From positions 62,001-126,000 of the forward strand of contig JAAYUD010000067.1 in assembly GCA_012517855.1 (NCBI GenBank): 64,000 bases of DNA. Reading direction: 5' to 3'. Both the position numbers and the translations under genes were made by a program. Positions 28,169-37,743 of this stretch are shown piece after piece (position 1 is the first letter of the stretch; every line of letters starts with the position of its first letter). The stretch comes from Bacteroidales bacterium (lineage in GTDB: Bacteria; Bacteroidota; Bacteroidia; Bacteroidales; Bacteroidaceae). The notes under the pieces were generated by a model. That model saw only the letters and a program-made list of their open reading frames with translations, had not been told where the DNA came from and made no database searches.

Positions 28169-28565
28169 AATTACTGAATGCTTTATTCTTGATCTAAAGG
28201 ATAAAGCATAATTAAGTCACAAAAGTAGCAAATTTGTTTTGAACTTTTTATAGAGTGTGATGATATTCAGAAGAATTTTCTGTTTTTCCCATGTTTTTTA
28301 TAATATGTGCGGAACTATGTAATTGGATAGATCATTCTGAATAGAATACCCTGTCATTATCAAAATCCGTTTTGTTGAAGATGATTCTCTAAGTGAGAAC
28401 ATGTTCTAATATTCTTTAGCATGTTGCATTATTTTTATTCAGCTACGAATCTTCGAGTAAATACAGATTGAATTATTCAGAGATTCTCTAAAGATTATAA
28501 CTTTTCTGATTTACAAGCGTTTAAAAATATCCGTTAGTCACTGCCGTAGCCTACGACAACTTTAC

Positions 28566-28699
28566 AAAAAATCAGACGTATGTCGCAGCAATAACTAACG
28601 GATGTTGTGGAAGAAACTAACGTTAGTTGTTAGTATAACTAACGTTACTTACCGCAGTAACTTCCGTTAGTTATTGCTGCGACATACGTCTGTTTTTTT
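28566..28699. repeat. Dispersed long palindrome, copy 2 (inverted relative to copy 1)
   Basis: The arms 28573-28601 and 28664-28692 are a perfect 29-base inverted repeat beginning CAGACGTATGTCGC, flanked by an A-run on the left and TTTTTTT on the right, which add to the stem. The middle contains AACTAACGTTAGTT (28615-28628) and a GTAA-rich block. It follows the stop of the methyltransferase gene on the minus strand. A diverged half copy, starting CCGTTAGTCACTGCCG, lies just outside at 28531-28556. Bases 28169-28530 hold no gene. Confidence 0.88.
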
Positions 28700-28782
28700 C
28701 TATGTGTCGTTAGGCGATTGTAGCAAAAGGGTAAGGCGAAAGATTGACCAATGGAAGTACTGCTTTATGATCTTTCGGTTTG

Positions 28783-30186
28783 CTATAGAACCATTATCTT
28801 TTCGTCTGGATTGTGTCCGCTTCGGATGCGCCATTCTTGTGGATAAAGATTGTTAGTGCGATTTCCCATATTCTTCACGAAACCTAGAGGGACGTTTCGA
28901 TAGGTCAATAAAACACAACCATGAGGAGTTGTTTGGTCCAATATAATCGTTTCTTTGCGCAAGTAGGCAATGGCTTGTTCGTAATTTATATCTTGAGAGG
29001 CAAAATAATTGCGATTGACAGCTTTACTTAGCGCAAGCGATTGAGTAGGAATGAGGTCACGCCCCTTGATGTCGCCAATAGTGATACCTCTTTGTATAAT
29101 ATTTAATTCTTTCTGACATGCGGCAATGGCATCGTTATGCTTCTTTAAGATTGCAGAGATTGTTTTTCCATCGGTTGTTAGCTTGTATTTTTCTCCATTG
29201 GCGATGTATTCGTTGGCTTTGGTTAGCAACTCCTTAATACCTGGAATGGGCAACATGCGCTTTTTGTCTTCTTTGTGCTTTTTGTCTTTCTTCGATTTTT
29301 CTCCACCTTTGCGTAATACTGCAAGAAAGAAACCTTCTCCTTGCGTCTTTCCCGGAAGAAAACGGTAGACAGGAAAATCTGCATTCTTCAATAAATTGCC
29401 GGTAATGTTCCAATCCTTTTCTGTAGGAATTTCTATCACTTCTGCTCCAAGCTCATTGACTATCCACTGTATGTTCTCCTCGTTTTCGAGCGTATTGAAA
29501 GTACAGGTACTATATATTAATAAGCCTCCCGGCGAGAGACATTGCCAGCAATCAGTTAAAATTTCCCGTTGTCGTTGAGCACACATCACCACGTTTTCTT
29601 TGCTCCATTCACCGATTGCTTTTTCATCCTTACGAAACATTCCTTCACCCGAGCAAGGCATGTCGCAGAGCATTACGTCGAAGAAATGTTTTAATCGTTT
29701 AAAATCTGCCGGTTGATTATTTGTGACTATCACATTGTCGTTTCCCCATTTTGAAATGTTTTCGGCCAATATTTGTGCACGCGAGCGGACTATCTCATTT
29801 GATATTAGTAGGCTGTCTTCTGGCAGAATACTCGAGAGATGAGTCGATTTTCCTCCGGGAGCGGCACAAAGATCGAGTGCAATAACCGGTTCGTTTACGA
29901 AGCTTTTTATCGCCTGTTCGATGAACATAGACGAAGCCTCTTGTACGTAGTAACATCCGGCATGGAAAAGTGGGTCGAAAGTAAACGTCGGTCGACTCGT
30001 AAGATACCTTCCTTGCGAACACCAAGGAACTATGTTTGTGAGTACAGAAGCAGCTTCTGAATTCGACTTGTTGTTGAGTCGGACACTAATGGATTGAGGC
30101 TGTTCGAGAGCCGATATCAGCGTCTCGAACTGTTTCTCGCCCATTAATGAGCGCGTGTAAGTGGTGAAATCAATAGGAAGATTCAT
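28783..30186 (-). CDS. RsmF/NOP2-type rRNA cytosine-C5 methyltransferase
   Basis: The 467-residue protein has an N-terminal RsmF-type domain, the SAM-binding motif ALDLCAAPGGKSTHL, the catalytic-type DMPCSGEGMF and the second cysteine motif YSTCTFN, followed by a lysine-rich linker and a C-terminal RNA-binding domain (TQSLALSKAVNR; GFVKNMGNRTNNLYPQEWRIRS). It methylates cytosine in 16S rRNA. The frame opens at 30210, but MNLPIDFTTY at 30186 is the likely start. Confidence 0.9.
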   Translation of the reverse strand: MNLPIDFTTYTRSLMGEKQFETLISALEQPQSISVRLNNKSNSEAASVLTNIVPWCSQGRYLTSRPTFTFDPLFHAGCYYVQEASSMFIEQAIKSFVNEPVIALDLCAAPGGKSTHLSSILPEDSLLISNEIVRSRAQILAENISKWGNDNVIVTNNQPADFKRLKHFFDVMLCDMPCSGEGMFRKDEKAIGEWSKENVVMCAQRQREILTDCWQCLSPGGLLIYSTCTFNTLENEENIQWIVNELGAEVIEIPTEKDWNITGNLLKNADFPVYRFLPGKTQGEGFFLAVLRKGGEKSKKDKKHKEDKKRMLPIPGIKELLTKANEYIANGEKYKLTTDGKTISAILKKHNDAIAACQKELNIIQRGITIGDIKGRDLIPTQSLALSKAVNRNYFASQDINYEQAIAYLRKETIILDQTTPHGCVLLTYRNVPLGFVKNMGNRTNNLYPQEWRIRSGHNPDEKIMVL

Positions 30187-30292
30187 ATATTTCTGAGAAT
30201 AATAGTGCAAATATCGAATTTTTTTTATCTATTTGCAACTTTGAAGAGATATAACTACGTCTAACGATAAAATAAGAAAATATAAAATCACA

Positions 30293-31087
30293 ATGAATAT
30301 GAAAAAGATTCTTTTATGTACCATGTTGTTATTGGCTATCCTTTGTGGAACTTCGGCCGTATGGGGAGCCAAACACAAACAGCAAGTGAAAGTTGAAAAT
30401 GCTCAGAAAGATGCTACCGCCGACGATACGACGAATAGTTCTGAACCCGCATTTGTTGATTCAGTGGATCAAGCATCGAGCAATGTCAATTCTGATGACG
30501 ACAATGACGATAATTTCGGTAATGAAATATCCCGTTGTTTTACTGGTGACAAGGCTATGTCTTATGTCTTTTTAATTCCTATCATCGGTACTATTTCCGG
30601 ATGTCTGCTCATTGCAGTGATTCTCTTTCTTGTATTTTACTTTCGATATAAAAATCGTCAAGCTAAATATCGGTTGGCAGAGAAAGCGCTCGAAGCAGGA
30701 AAACCATTACCAGAAGATGTTTTTGTCCGTGAACAGCCGGTATCTTCCCAATCGAAAAAATCTTATACTCCTTATTATACTACGGTAGAGAGAGATAAGG
30801 GCATTCGGACTACTTTTTTAGGACTTGGCTTATTTATCTTTCTGTGGGCGCTAACTACTTCGTTTGGCGTGGCATGTATCGGATTGCTGGTCATGTTTAT
30901 CGGTATAGGCCATTGGGTTTCTGCTGTAGAACACAAGAAAGATGCCGAAATGATGAATAATCTGAATGGCTCAGATAGGCAGGCTTCTGATGTAAAGCCC
31001 GATATGGAACAGTCTGCTTCGCAATCTACAGATTCTGCAGAACAACATTCTGATAATGTAAATTCTGACGATACTGCTGCAGAATAG
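30293..31087 (+). CDS. DUF6249-like membrane protein
   Basis: The 264-residue protein has a signal peptide (MKKILLCTMLLLAILCGTSAVWG), an acidic and Asn/Ser-rich outside segment, a helix at about 95-120 (VFLIPIIGTISGCLLIAVILFLVFYF begins it), a basic loop and two further helices, and an acidic tail. It starts about 100 bases from the divergent methyltransferase gene and ends 3 bases before a sigma-factor gene. The pair occurs widely in Bacteroidales; function unknown, probably an envelope-stress module. Confidence 0.7.
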   Translation: MNMKKILLCTMLLLAILCGTSAVWGAKHKQQVKVENAQKDATADDTTNSSEPAFVDSVDQASSNVNSDDDNDDNFGNEISRCFTGDKAMSYVFLIPIIGTISGCLLIAVILFLVFYFRYKNRQAKYRLAEKALEAGKPLPEDVFVREQPVSSQSKKSYTPYYTTVERDKGIRTTFLGLGLFIFLWALTTSFGVACIGLLVMFIGIGHWVSAVEHKKDAEMMNNLNGSDRQASDVKPDMEQSASQSTDSAEQHSDNVNSDDTAAE

Positions 31088-31090
31088 CTG

Positions 31091-31639
31091 ATGGGGCAGA
31101 TAAACGACATATCGCTAATCGCTCAAGTTGTAGCATTCGGGAATAAACGGGCATTTGACAAGCTGGTGTGTAAGTACCAATCGCCATTGCGTCGTTTCTT
31201 CCTGAATTTAACTTGCGGTGATACTGCTTTGAGTGATGATTTGGCTCAAGAGACTTTTATAAAAGCCTATACGAGTCTTTCTTCTTTTAAAAATTTGTCA
31301 GGCTTTTCAACTTGGCTGTTTAGAATTGGATATAATCAATTTTATGATTATCTTCGCAGTCAGAAAGAAACTTCGGATTTGGAAGCTGCTGAAGTTGATG
31401 GGGAATATAAGGTTGAACAGGTGAGTTTGAGCAGCAAAATGGATGTATATTGTGCTTTGAAAACATTAAAAGAAGCAGAGCGTATGTGCATCACATTGTT
31501 TTATATGGAAGATATGAGTATTGACAAAATAGCTGATGTGACCGGTTATCCAATGGGGACGGTGAAGTCGCATCTCTCGAGAGGAAGGGAGAAAATGACA
31601 ACTTATTTAAAAAATAATGGATATGATGAAAGACAATGA
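31091..31639 (+). CDS. ECF RNA polymerase sigma factor
   Basis: The 182-residue protein has sigma region 2 (FDKLVCKYQSPLRRFFLNL; DDLAQETFIKAYTSL; FSTWLFRIGYNQFYDYLR) and region 4 (LKEAERMCITLFYMEDMSIDKIADVTG; GTVKSHLSRGREKM). It is not linked to a PUL. The gene overlaps the next by 23 bases, so the short membrane protein that follows is probably its anti-sigma factor. Confidence 0.9.
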   Translation: MGQINDISLIAQVVAFGNKRAFDKLVCKYQSPLRRFFLNLTCGDTALSDDLAQETFIKAYTSLSSFKNLSGFSTWLFRIGYNQFYDYLRSQKETSDLEAAEVDGEYKVEQVSLSSKMDVYCALKTLKEAERMCITLFYMEDMSIDKIADVTGYPMGTVKSHLSRGREKMTTYLKNNGYDERQ

Positions 31640-31958
31640 TACATTACTGAAACAATTTATGGATGCTAATCGGCAGGAAATGGCTGATAATGGATTTTCT
31701 CGTCGGGTGATGCATCGTTTGCCTTGCCGCCACAATCGTGCCGCTCAGATATTGAATGCTTTGTGTGCAGTAGTCAGTGTTTTCTTGTTCGTTACATTTG
31801 ATGGAATACAAGCCATTATTGAAGTGATGCGTAATGTGTTAGTATATACTATACAGCATGTAGGAACACTTCATATTGATATAAAAACGATGGTCGTCCT
31901 TTTTTGTCTTGTGTTCTTTTTTACTGTAAGATTGGCTTGGCAGCATGTAGATGATTAA
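31617..31958 (+). CDS. DUF5056-like small membrane protein, probable anti-sigma factor
   Basis: The 113-residue protein starts inside the preceding sigma gene (ATG at 31617, or at 31623/31626). It has a basic cytoplasmic N-terminus (LLKQFMDANRQEMADNGFSRRVMHRLPCR) and two membrane helices. It resembles DUF5056 proteins found beside Bacteroidales sigma factors. Tethering of the sigma factor to the membrane is inferred from the overlap. Confidence 0.7.
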   Translation: MDMMKDNDTLLKQFMDANRQEMADNGFSRRVMHRLPCRHNRAAQILNALCAVVSVFLFVTFDGIQAIIEVMRNVLVYTIQHVGTLHIDIKTMVVLFCLVFFFTVRLAWQHVDD

Positions 31959-32035
31959 AAATCCAGTTTTTTTTATTCGTTTGCCTTATTTATTATGTAC
32001 ATTTGTGGCAGAATAAAAATATTGCTTGATTAATA

Positions 32036-34093
32036 ATGAGAGAATCGCATCCTTTACATTTCTATCTAAAGGCCATTGTTCGTTTGGTTGTATTTACGGC
32101 AGTCATCGGCTTTATCCTTCGTGTTGTGCTGATGTTCAACGAACAGACCCATACTTCTTTTTTTTTAAAAGATTATCCTCAAATATTTATATATGGTTTT
32201 ATAAACGATGTTTGCATAGCATTTATGGGAACTGTGTTTATATTTATCAATCAACTTTTTATTTCTTCTTCCAAATACCGTAGACCACAATGCTACTTTA
32301 TTTTAGCTTTTCTTGTCGGTATACTGGCCTATCTGCTATTTTTTGATAGGACATTTACTGAATTCAATAAAAACGTTGTCCATATTGTCTGTTGGGTATT
32401 GGTATATAAATGTATCAGTTTCAGTCTTCGTACTTTTCTTCCTAAAATAAGGCCTACATATAGTATGGTAGTGTATCTACTTACTATTTTTGTTTATGTA
32501 GCGGTGGTATTGGTTAATACAATTGGCGAATATTTCTTTTGGAGTGAGTTTGGTGTTCGTTATAATTTTATTGCAGTCGACTATCTGATATATACCAATG
32601 AAGTGATCGGCAATATTATGGAGTCTTATCCTATTGTCCCGATATTCTTGGTGATTGCTCTGTTTGCTTTTATTGTTACCTATTTCTCAGCTCAGAACAA
32701 ATGGAAGTTGAGGCTTCCTCTCGGTGATATGCGTGTTAAACTCTCGGCTGCTGGAATATATCTTTTTTTCTTTGTGCTTTTTGGAATAGGTGCTACATTG
32801 ATGGAAAGGCTTCAGGTAAGCAGCAATGTTTACGTCAATGAACTTCAGGCAAATGGAGTATATAAATTTTATAAGGCTTTCTTGGCAAACGAACTCAATT
32901 ATGATCAATTCTACCTGACAATGCCGAAAAATAGAGTGGAGCAGACTTTAAATAAAATATACCATAGTCACGGTATTGACAATGTTGCTGCAATAAGGGA
33001 TACAATGCCCGAATTGCATAAGAATATTGTTCTTATTATGGTAGAAAGTTTGAGCGCAGAATATCTTACTGAATTTGGAAACGAAAAAAATATTACCCCT
33101 TGCCTTGATGCACTTGTCCCTCGCAGTATGGTTTTTGAGAATCTTTATGCGTGTGGAAACCGTACGGTACGTGGTTTGGAAGCTGTAACATTGTCTATTC
33201 CACCAAGTCCGGGCGAAAGTATCATCAAACGATCTAATAATCGGAATTTATTTTCTGTCGCTACTGTATTGAAACAAAAGGGATATAAAATGCAGTTCTT
33301 ATATGGAGGTGATAGCTACTTCGATAATATGAAAGAATTCTTCTCTGGTAATGGATATGAGGTAATTGATAAGAATGAAATGTTGCCTGACGAGATTTCC
33401 TTCAGTACTGTATGGGGTGCTTGTGATGAAAATCTTTTTGACAAAGCAATAAAGGTCTTTGATAAAAATGCAGCATCCGGCAAGCCGTTTTATGCTCATA
33501 TCATGACTACGAGTAATCATCGTCCTTATCTTTACCCTGAAGGTAAAATAGATATCTCTCCCAAAACAAAATCGAGAGACGGTGGCGTTAAGTATACTGA
33601 TTATGCTATTGGGCAATTTTTAAAAGCGGCTCAAAAGAAATCATGGTTTAAAAATACGGTCTTTATTATTGTGGCAGATCATTGCGCCTCCAGTGCCGGC
33701 AGTACGGAAGTTCCGCTTGACCAATACCATATTCCGGCGTTCATCTATGCACCGGGTTTTGTACACCCGATGAAAATAAACAGGCTCTCTTCTCAAATAG
33801 ATATAATGCCTACGGTATTTGGCTTACTTCATTTTTCCTACCGCTCTAAATTTTATGGACGTGATGTGTTGCATTCTGGATATGTTCCTCGGGCTTTGGT
33901 AGCCACTTATCAGAATCTAGGATATCTTCATGATGGTGTCTTTACAGTGTTATCGCCTACAAGACGATTTGTGCAACAAAGAGCAATACCTGCTTCTTAT
34001 CATCTTTATACGTTGACTCCATTGAAGATAATGCAACAAAAATTCTTGGAAGAGGCTATTGCCCATTATCAATCTATTGGGTATAGGAAATAG
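32036..34093 (+). CDS. LTA synthase-family membrane sulfatase (phosphoglycerol transferase type)
   Basis: The 685-residue protein has five membrane helices in the first 250 residues, then a periplasmic sulfatase/alkaline-phosphatase-fold domain. The metal site reads IVLIMVESLSAEY, the nucleophile-type threonine lies in GNRTVRGLEA, and IIVADHCASSAG carries further ligands. In Gram-positives the family polymerises glycerol phosphate; in diderms relatives transfer phosphoglycerol or phosphoethanolamine to envelope molecules. The next gene is a cardiolipin synthase, so both may share phosphatidylglycerol metabolism. A possible promoter TACATTTG lies at 31998-32005. Confidence 0.88.
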   Translation: MRESHPLHFYLKAIVRLVVFTAVIGFILRVVLMFNEQTHTSFFLKDYPQIFIYGFINDVCIAFMGTVFIFINQLFISSSKYRRPQCYFILAFLVGILAYLLFFDRTFTEFNKNVVHIVCWVLVYKCISFSLRTFLPKIRPTYSMVVYLLTIFVYVAVVLVNTIGEYFFWSEFGVRYNFIAVDYLIYTNEVIGNIMESYPIVPIFLVIALFAFIVTYFSAQNKWKLRLPLGDMRVKLSAAGIYLFFFVLFGIGATLMERLQVSSNVYVNELQANGVYKFYKAFLANELNYDQFYLTMPKNRVEQTLNKIYHSHGIDNVAAIRDTMPELHKNIVLIMVESLSAEYLTEFGNEKNITPCLDALVPRSMVFENLYACGNRTVRGLEAVTLSIPPSPGESIIKRSNNRNLFSVATVLKQKGYKMQFLYGGDSYFDNMKEFFSGNGYEVIDKNEMLPDEISFSTVWGACDENLFDKAIKVFDKNAASGKPFYAHIMTTSNHRPYLYPEGKIDISPKTKSRDGGVKYTDYAIGQFLKAAQKKSWFKNTVFIIVADHCASSAGSTEVPLDQYHIPAFIYAPGFVHPMKINRLSSQIDIMPTVFGLLHFSYRSKFYGRDVLHSGYVPRALVATYQNLGYLHDGVFTVLSPTRRFVQQRAIPASYHLYTLTPLKIMQQKFLEEAIAHYQSIGYRK

Positions 34094-34129
34094 GTGGATA
34101 ACAAAAATAAGTATTATTATTTTTGTAAT

Positions 34130-34152
34130 TCGAATGTCAAACATTACCTTTG
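34130..34152 (+). promoter_or_regulatory. Promoter for the cardiolipin synthase gene
   Basis: TTTTG near 34130 and TTACCTTTG ending at 34152 resemble the Bacteroidales -33 and -7 boxes at suitable spacing. Transcription would begin near 34158, which argues that the ATG at 34184, not 34157 or the GTG at 34094, begins the protein. Confidence 0.5.
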
Positions 34153-34183
34153 TGAAATGAAATTTCGAGAGCTCAAATTGCGA

Positions 34184-35497
34184 ATGCGATATATTGCAAT
34201 TGTTATATCTCTTGTTTTTGCCTCTTCGGCGCAAGGGCATTATGCAAGTAGTTGTTCTACAAATTTGATAAATAGGTATCAAGTTGCAGATACGTTGCAA
34301 AATCAGCCTTCTGATTCTATCGTCAAATATTTTCTATTGCATCATGGAGTTGCGGTTACTTACAATAATTATGTCGATATATTGGAAAGTGGTCGCGAGA
34401 AGTTTACCGATATGTTCAGTGAAATTCGTAAAGCCAAAAAGTTTGTTCATCTCGAATATTTTAATTTTCGAAATGATTCTATTGCCAATGCTCTATTTGA
34501 TTTATTATCTCAAAAAGTAAAAGAAGGTGTTCAGGTAAGAGCCCTGTTTGATGATTTTGGCAATTGGTCCAATAATCAGCCGTTGCGTAATAGTGATTTG
34601 AAAAAGATTAGGAAAGAAGGTATTGAAATAAAGAAGTTCGATCCGATAAAATTCCCTTATGTCAATCACGTTTTTCATCGCGACCATCGCAAAATAGTAG
34701 TTGTCGATGGGTTGGTTGGCTATACCGGTGGAATGAATGTGGCCGATTACTATATCAATGGATTGCCTAAAATAGGTGCATGGCGCGATATTCATTTGCA
34801 TATAGAAGGTGGCGCAGTCTACGAGTTACAAAAGATATTTTTGGCAATGTGGAATAAATCTACTCATCAGAATATTGGTGGTGATGAATATTTTCCCAAG
34901 CAAAATGCTGACAGTCTTATTTCGGATTCGCTATCTGATTATTGTCATGATATGCAAGTGGCGATTGTTGATAGGTGTCCTCGTAAGTCGCCCGATTTGC
35001 TTCGGCGGTCTTTTGTTGAGACGATTGATGCTGCCCAGCATAACTTGCGCATTGTTAATCCGTATTTCGTACCGACTACATCTATCAGAAGGGCTCTAGA
35101 TAATGCGATTAAGCGGGGAGTGAATGTTGAAATTATGATGTCGGCTAAGTCTGATATCCCTTTTACTCCAGATGCTTCCCGATATATTCTGCATAAATTG
35201 ATGAAGAAGGGAGCAAAAATTTATCTTTATTATGGAGGTTTTCATCATACCAAAATGATGACTGTAGATGAACGATTTTGTACGGTGGGAACTGCCAATT
35301 TGAACAGTCGCAGCTTACGGTATGACTATGAAGACAATGCTTACATTTTTAATAGAAAAGTAACGGCTACCCTTAATACGATATTCGATTCGGATGTGAA
35401 AGACTGTGTGCCACTAACTCGGGCCTATTGGAAGAAACTTTCGCCATGGAGAAAGTTTGTTGCTTGGTTTGCCAATTTATTTACTCCTGTATTGTAA
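34184..35497 (+). CDS. Cardiolipin synthase-like phospholipase D protein
   Basis: The 437-residue protein has a signal peptide (MRYIAIVISLVFASSAQG) and two HKD motifs: HRDHRKIVVVDG and HHTKMMTVDE, each followed by the GG/GTAN and N-x-R pattern. PLD-type synthases join two phosphatidylglycerols into cardiolipin. An N-terminal signal peptide replaces the two membrane helices of E. coli ClsA. The frame is open from 34094, but the promoter position favours 34184. It directly follows the LTA synthase-type gene. Confidence 0.85.
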   Translation: MRYIAIVISLVFASSAQGHYASSCSTNLINRYQVADTLQNQPSDSIVKYFLLHHGVAVTYNNYVDILESGREKFTDMFSEIRKAKKFVHLEYFNFRNDSIANALFDLLSQKVKEGVQVRALFDDFGNWSNNQPLRNSDLKKIRKEGIEIKKFDPIKFPYVNHVFHRDHRKIVVVDGLVGYTGGMNVADYYINGLPKIGAWRDIHLHIEGGAVYELQKIFLAMWNKSTHQNIGGDEYFPKQNADSLISDSLSDYCHDMQVAIVDRCPRKSPDLLRRSFVETIDAAQHNLRIVNPYFVPTTSIRRALDNAIKRGVNVEIMMSAKSDIPFTPDASRYILHKLMKKGAKIYLYYGGFHHTKMMTVDERFCTVGTANLNSRSLRYDYEDNAYIFNRKVTATLNTIFDSDVKDCVPLTRAYWKKLSPWRKFVAWFANLFTPVL

Positions 35498-35693
35498 GCA
35501 ATATAAAAAGAGACCTTAAAAGGCAGAATGTATATGTAGTTACTTATTTATTTCCAGGTGATAATTTTCTTGTTACGGTAAAATTGAACGTGAAAAAAGA
35601 AAGAGGAAAGCATAAAATTGATGGCGTAATAGATAAGATTTAATGACGTTGTCAATGCTTATTTGCATCGGAAATAAACTCTTTGTTTTGTTA

Positions 35694-35717
35694 TTTGCTC
35701 AGCATACATTATCTTTG
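35694..35717 (+). promoter_or_regulatory. Promoter of thyA
   Basis: A TATCTTTG -7 box (about 35709-35716) with TTTG-type upstream sequence precedes the thyA ATG at 35725 closely, giving a very short leader. The preceding 200 bases hold no gene. Confidence 0.55.
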
Positions 35718-35724
35718 TAGCATT

Positions 35725-36519
35725 ATGAAACAATATTTAGATTTACTCAATAGGGTTTTGACCGAAGGGGTCGAGAAAGATGATCGTACGGGAACAGGCA
35801 CTATCAGCGTTTTTGGTCATCAGATGCGTTTTCATTTGGATGATGGTTTTCCTTGTTTAACAACAAAAAAGCTGCATCTCAAATCCATTATCTATGAATT
35901 GTTATGGTTTTTGCAGGGAGATACCAATGTGAAATATCTTCAAGAACATGGAGTTCGCATTTGGAACGAATGGGCAGATGAAAAGGGTGAATTAGGACCG
36001 ATATACGGAAAACAATGGCGTGCTTGGAAAGATTATGCAGGTGGTACCATTGATCAAATCAGTGAAGTAATCGATACGATAAAGAATAATCCAGATTCTC
36101 GTAGAATAATGGTTTGTGCATGGAATGTTGCCGATGTTCCACAAATGAAACTACCTCCTTGCCATTGCCTGTTTCAGTTTTATGTAGCCGATGGACGTCT
36201 TAGCTTGCAACTATATCAACGTAGTGCAGATATTTTCTTGGGCGTACCATTTAATATTGCTTCTTATTCTTTATTGTTACTGATGATGGCCCAAGTTTGT
36301 GGATTAAAAGCGGGAGATTTTGTTCATACATTGGGTGATGCACATGTTTACAAAAATCATCTGGAGCAAGTGAAGCTTCAACTCTCTAGAACCCCTAGGA
36401 TGTTGCCGAAAATGAATATTAATCCTGAGGTGAAAGATCTATTTGATTTCAAATTCGAAGATTTTGAATTGACAGACTATAATCCTTATCCTCATATTTC
36501 GGCCGAAGTTGCCGTTTAA
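35725..36519 (+). CDS. thyA: Thymidylate synthase
   Basis: The 264-residue protein is classical Thy[21 protein letters not shown] at the start, active-site cysteine in [11 protein letters not shown], and [20 protein letters not shown] for substrate binding. It makes dTMP from dUMP using methylene-tetrahydrofolate, giving dihydrofolate that the next gene product recycles. I take [10 protein letters not shown] at 35725 as start instead of an ATG 42 bases earlier, because the -7 box overlaps the extra part and the length matches the family. Confidence 0.97.
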   Translation: MKQYLDLLNRVLTEGVEKDDRTGTGTISVFGHQMRFHLDDGFPCLTTKKLHLKSIIYELLWFLQGDTNVKYLQEHGVRIWNEWADEKGELGPIYGKQWRAWKDYAGGTIDQISEVIDTIKNNPDSRRIMVCAWNVADVPQMKLPPCHCLFQFYVADGRLSLQLYQRSADIFLGVPFNIASYSLLLLMMAQVCGLKAGDFVHTLGDAHVYKNHLEQVKLQLSRTPRMLPKMNINPEVKDLFDFKFEDFELTDYNPYPHISAEVAV

Positions 36520-36534
36520 GTATACTATTTTGCT

Positions 36535-37032
36535 ATGAATACTCAAATCATTATTATTGCGGCCATAGATCGTGCGGGGGCTATCGGTTATAAAAATCAG
36601 TTGCTTTTTCACTTGTCTGCTGATTTGAAAAGGTTTAAAGAACTTACTATCGGACACACGGTCATTATGGGACGTCATACTTTTGAATCATTACCAAAGG
36701 GGGCGTTACCCAATCGTAGGAATATTGTACTTTCTTCCAATAGTGAGCTTCTTTTACCGAATGTCGAAATATTTTCATCACTGGAACTTGCTATTGCTCA
36801 TAGCAGTGATGATGAGAAAATATTTATTATAGGAGGTGCTGAAGTGTATAAGCAAGCTATTGAAAGGGCTGATCAGTTATACCTTACCGAAATAGATGCT
36901 ATAGCTCCGAATGCGGATGTCTATTTCCCTATAATTGATCCTAAGATATGGCATGAGAAAAGACGTGAATCTCATCCGATGGATGAAAAGCACGTCTTTG
37001 CATATTCTTTTGTTGATTACGAACGAATTTAG
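36535..37032 (+). CDS. folA: Dihydrofolate reductase
   Basis: The 165-residue protein has the DHFR pattern: IIIAAIDRAGAIGYKNQLLFHLSADLKRFK at the start, GHTVIMGRHTFESLPKGALPNRRNIVLS and FIIGGAEVYKQAIE. It reduces dihydrofolate with NADPH. It follows thyA by 15 bases, the usual functional pair. Confidence 0.95.
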   Translation: MNTQIIIIAAIDRAGAIGYKNQLLFHLSADLKRFKELTIGHTVIMGRHTFESLPKGALPNRRNIVLSSNSELLLPNVEIFSSLELAIAHSSDDEKIFIIGGAEVYKQAIERADQLYLTEIDAIAPNADVYFPIIDPKIWHEKRRESHPMDEKHVFAYSFVDYERI

Positions 37033-37054
37033 GCTGTCTTTTCTCTAAAATTGG

Positions 37055-37573
37055 TTAGTAATTATCGTTTATTTCGTCTAAATTGAATTCTTTTTCATCA
37101 TCTTCGTCCGAATCGCTTAGAATTGGTACTTGTCTATGAAGTCCTTCTGTAAATGATATTAGTGTTTCGGTACGGGCTATACCAATGCCTTGGAGTTTAT
37201 CGTGGATGATCTTCATAAGATGGCGGTTATTGCGCGCATACATTTTGATAAACATATCGTATTTGCCTGTTGTATAATGGCATTCTACTACCTCTTGGAC
37301 TTTGCTTAACGCAGCAACTACATCATCGAAGAGTTCGGGGTCTTTTAAGTAGATTCCGATGAAAGCGCAAGTTTCATATCCCATCTTTTCTGGATCTACA
37401 ATATAATTGGAACCTTTAATGATTCCGATATCTGTCAATTTCCTAATACGTTGATGAACGGCTGCTCCGGAAACATTACAAGCACGAGCAACCTCTAAAA
37501 AAGGAATTCGGGCATTATTTATAACGATTTTCAGTATTTGCTCGTCCAATTCATCTAACGGTTGATGTCTCAT
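37055..37573 (-). CDS. Lrp/AsnC-family transcriptional regulator
   Basis: The 172-residue protein has an N-terminal helix-turn-helix (LDEQILKIVINNARIPFLEVARACNVSGAAVHQRIRKL) and a RAM ligand-binding domain (CAFIGIYLKDPELFDDVV; YDMFIKMYARNNRHLMKII). An acidic tail of about 20 residues extends it. Such regulators respond to amino acids, which fits the peptidases nearby, although that link is only positional. It is convergent with folA. Confidence 0.92.
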   Translation of the reverse strand: MRHQPLDELDEQILKIVINNARIPFLEVARACNVSGAAVHQRIRKLTDIGIIKGSNYIVDPEKMGYETCAFIGIYLKDPELFDDVVAALSKVQEVVECHYTTGKYDMFIKMYARNNRHLMKIIHDKLQGIGIARTETLISFTEGLHRQVPILSDSDEDDEKEFNLDEINDNY

Positions 37574-37690
37574 GGTTAAATTATAATTTGGTTGTTATTA
37601 ATGTCTTTTTTGCAAAGATAGCAACTTTTTTCTGGTGTTATCTGCGTTTTTTAAATTTTATTTGTTTTAAAATGAAAGCTGTTTGTCGTT

Positions 37691-37724
37691 TTTTAGAAAA
37701 AGTCAAAGACTATCATTAACTTTG
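37691..37724 (+). promoter_or_regulatory. Promoter of the M64 peptidase gene
   Basis: TAACTTTG at 37717-37724 fits the -7 consensus; TTTTAG at 37691-37696 is a candidate -33 box. The ATG at 37744 follows after a leader of about 13 bases. Confidence 0.6.
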
Positions 37725-37743
37725 TAATCTAAAACAACAGAAG

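Noticed and set aside
34094-34183. GTG at 34094 or ATG at 34157 as the cardiolipin synthase start
   Set aside because: A promoter-like sequence overlaps this part and the residues before 34184 are unlike a signal peptide.
35428-35643. Plus-strand frame of 71 codons after the cardiolipin synthase gene
   Set aside because: It begins within the real gene in another frame, and its tail in the gap has no family resemblance.
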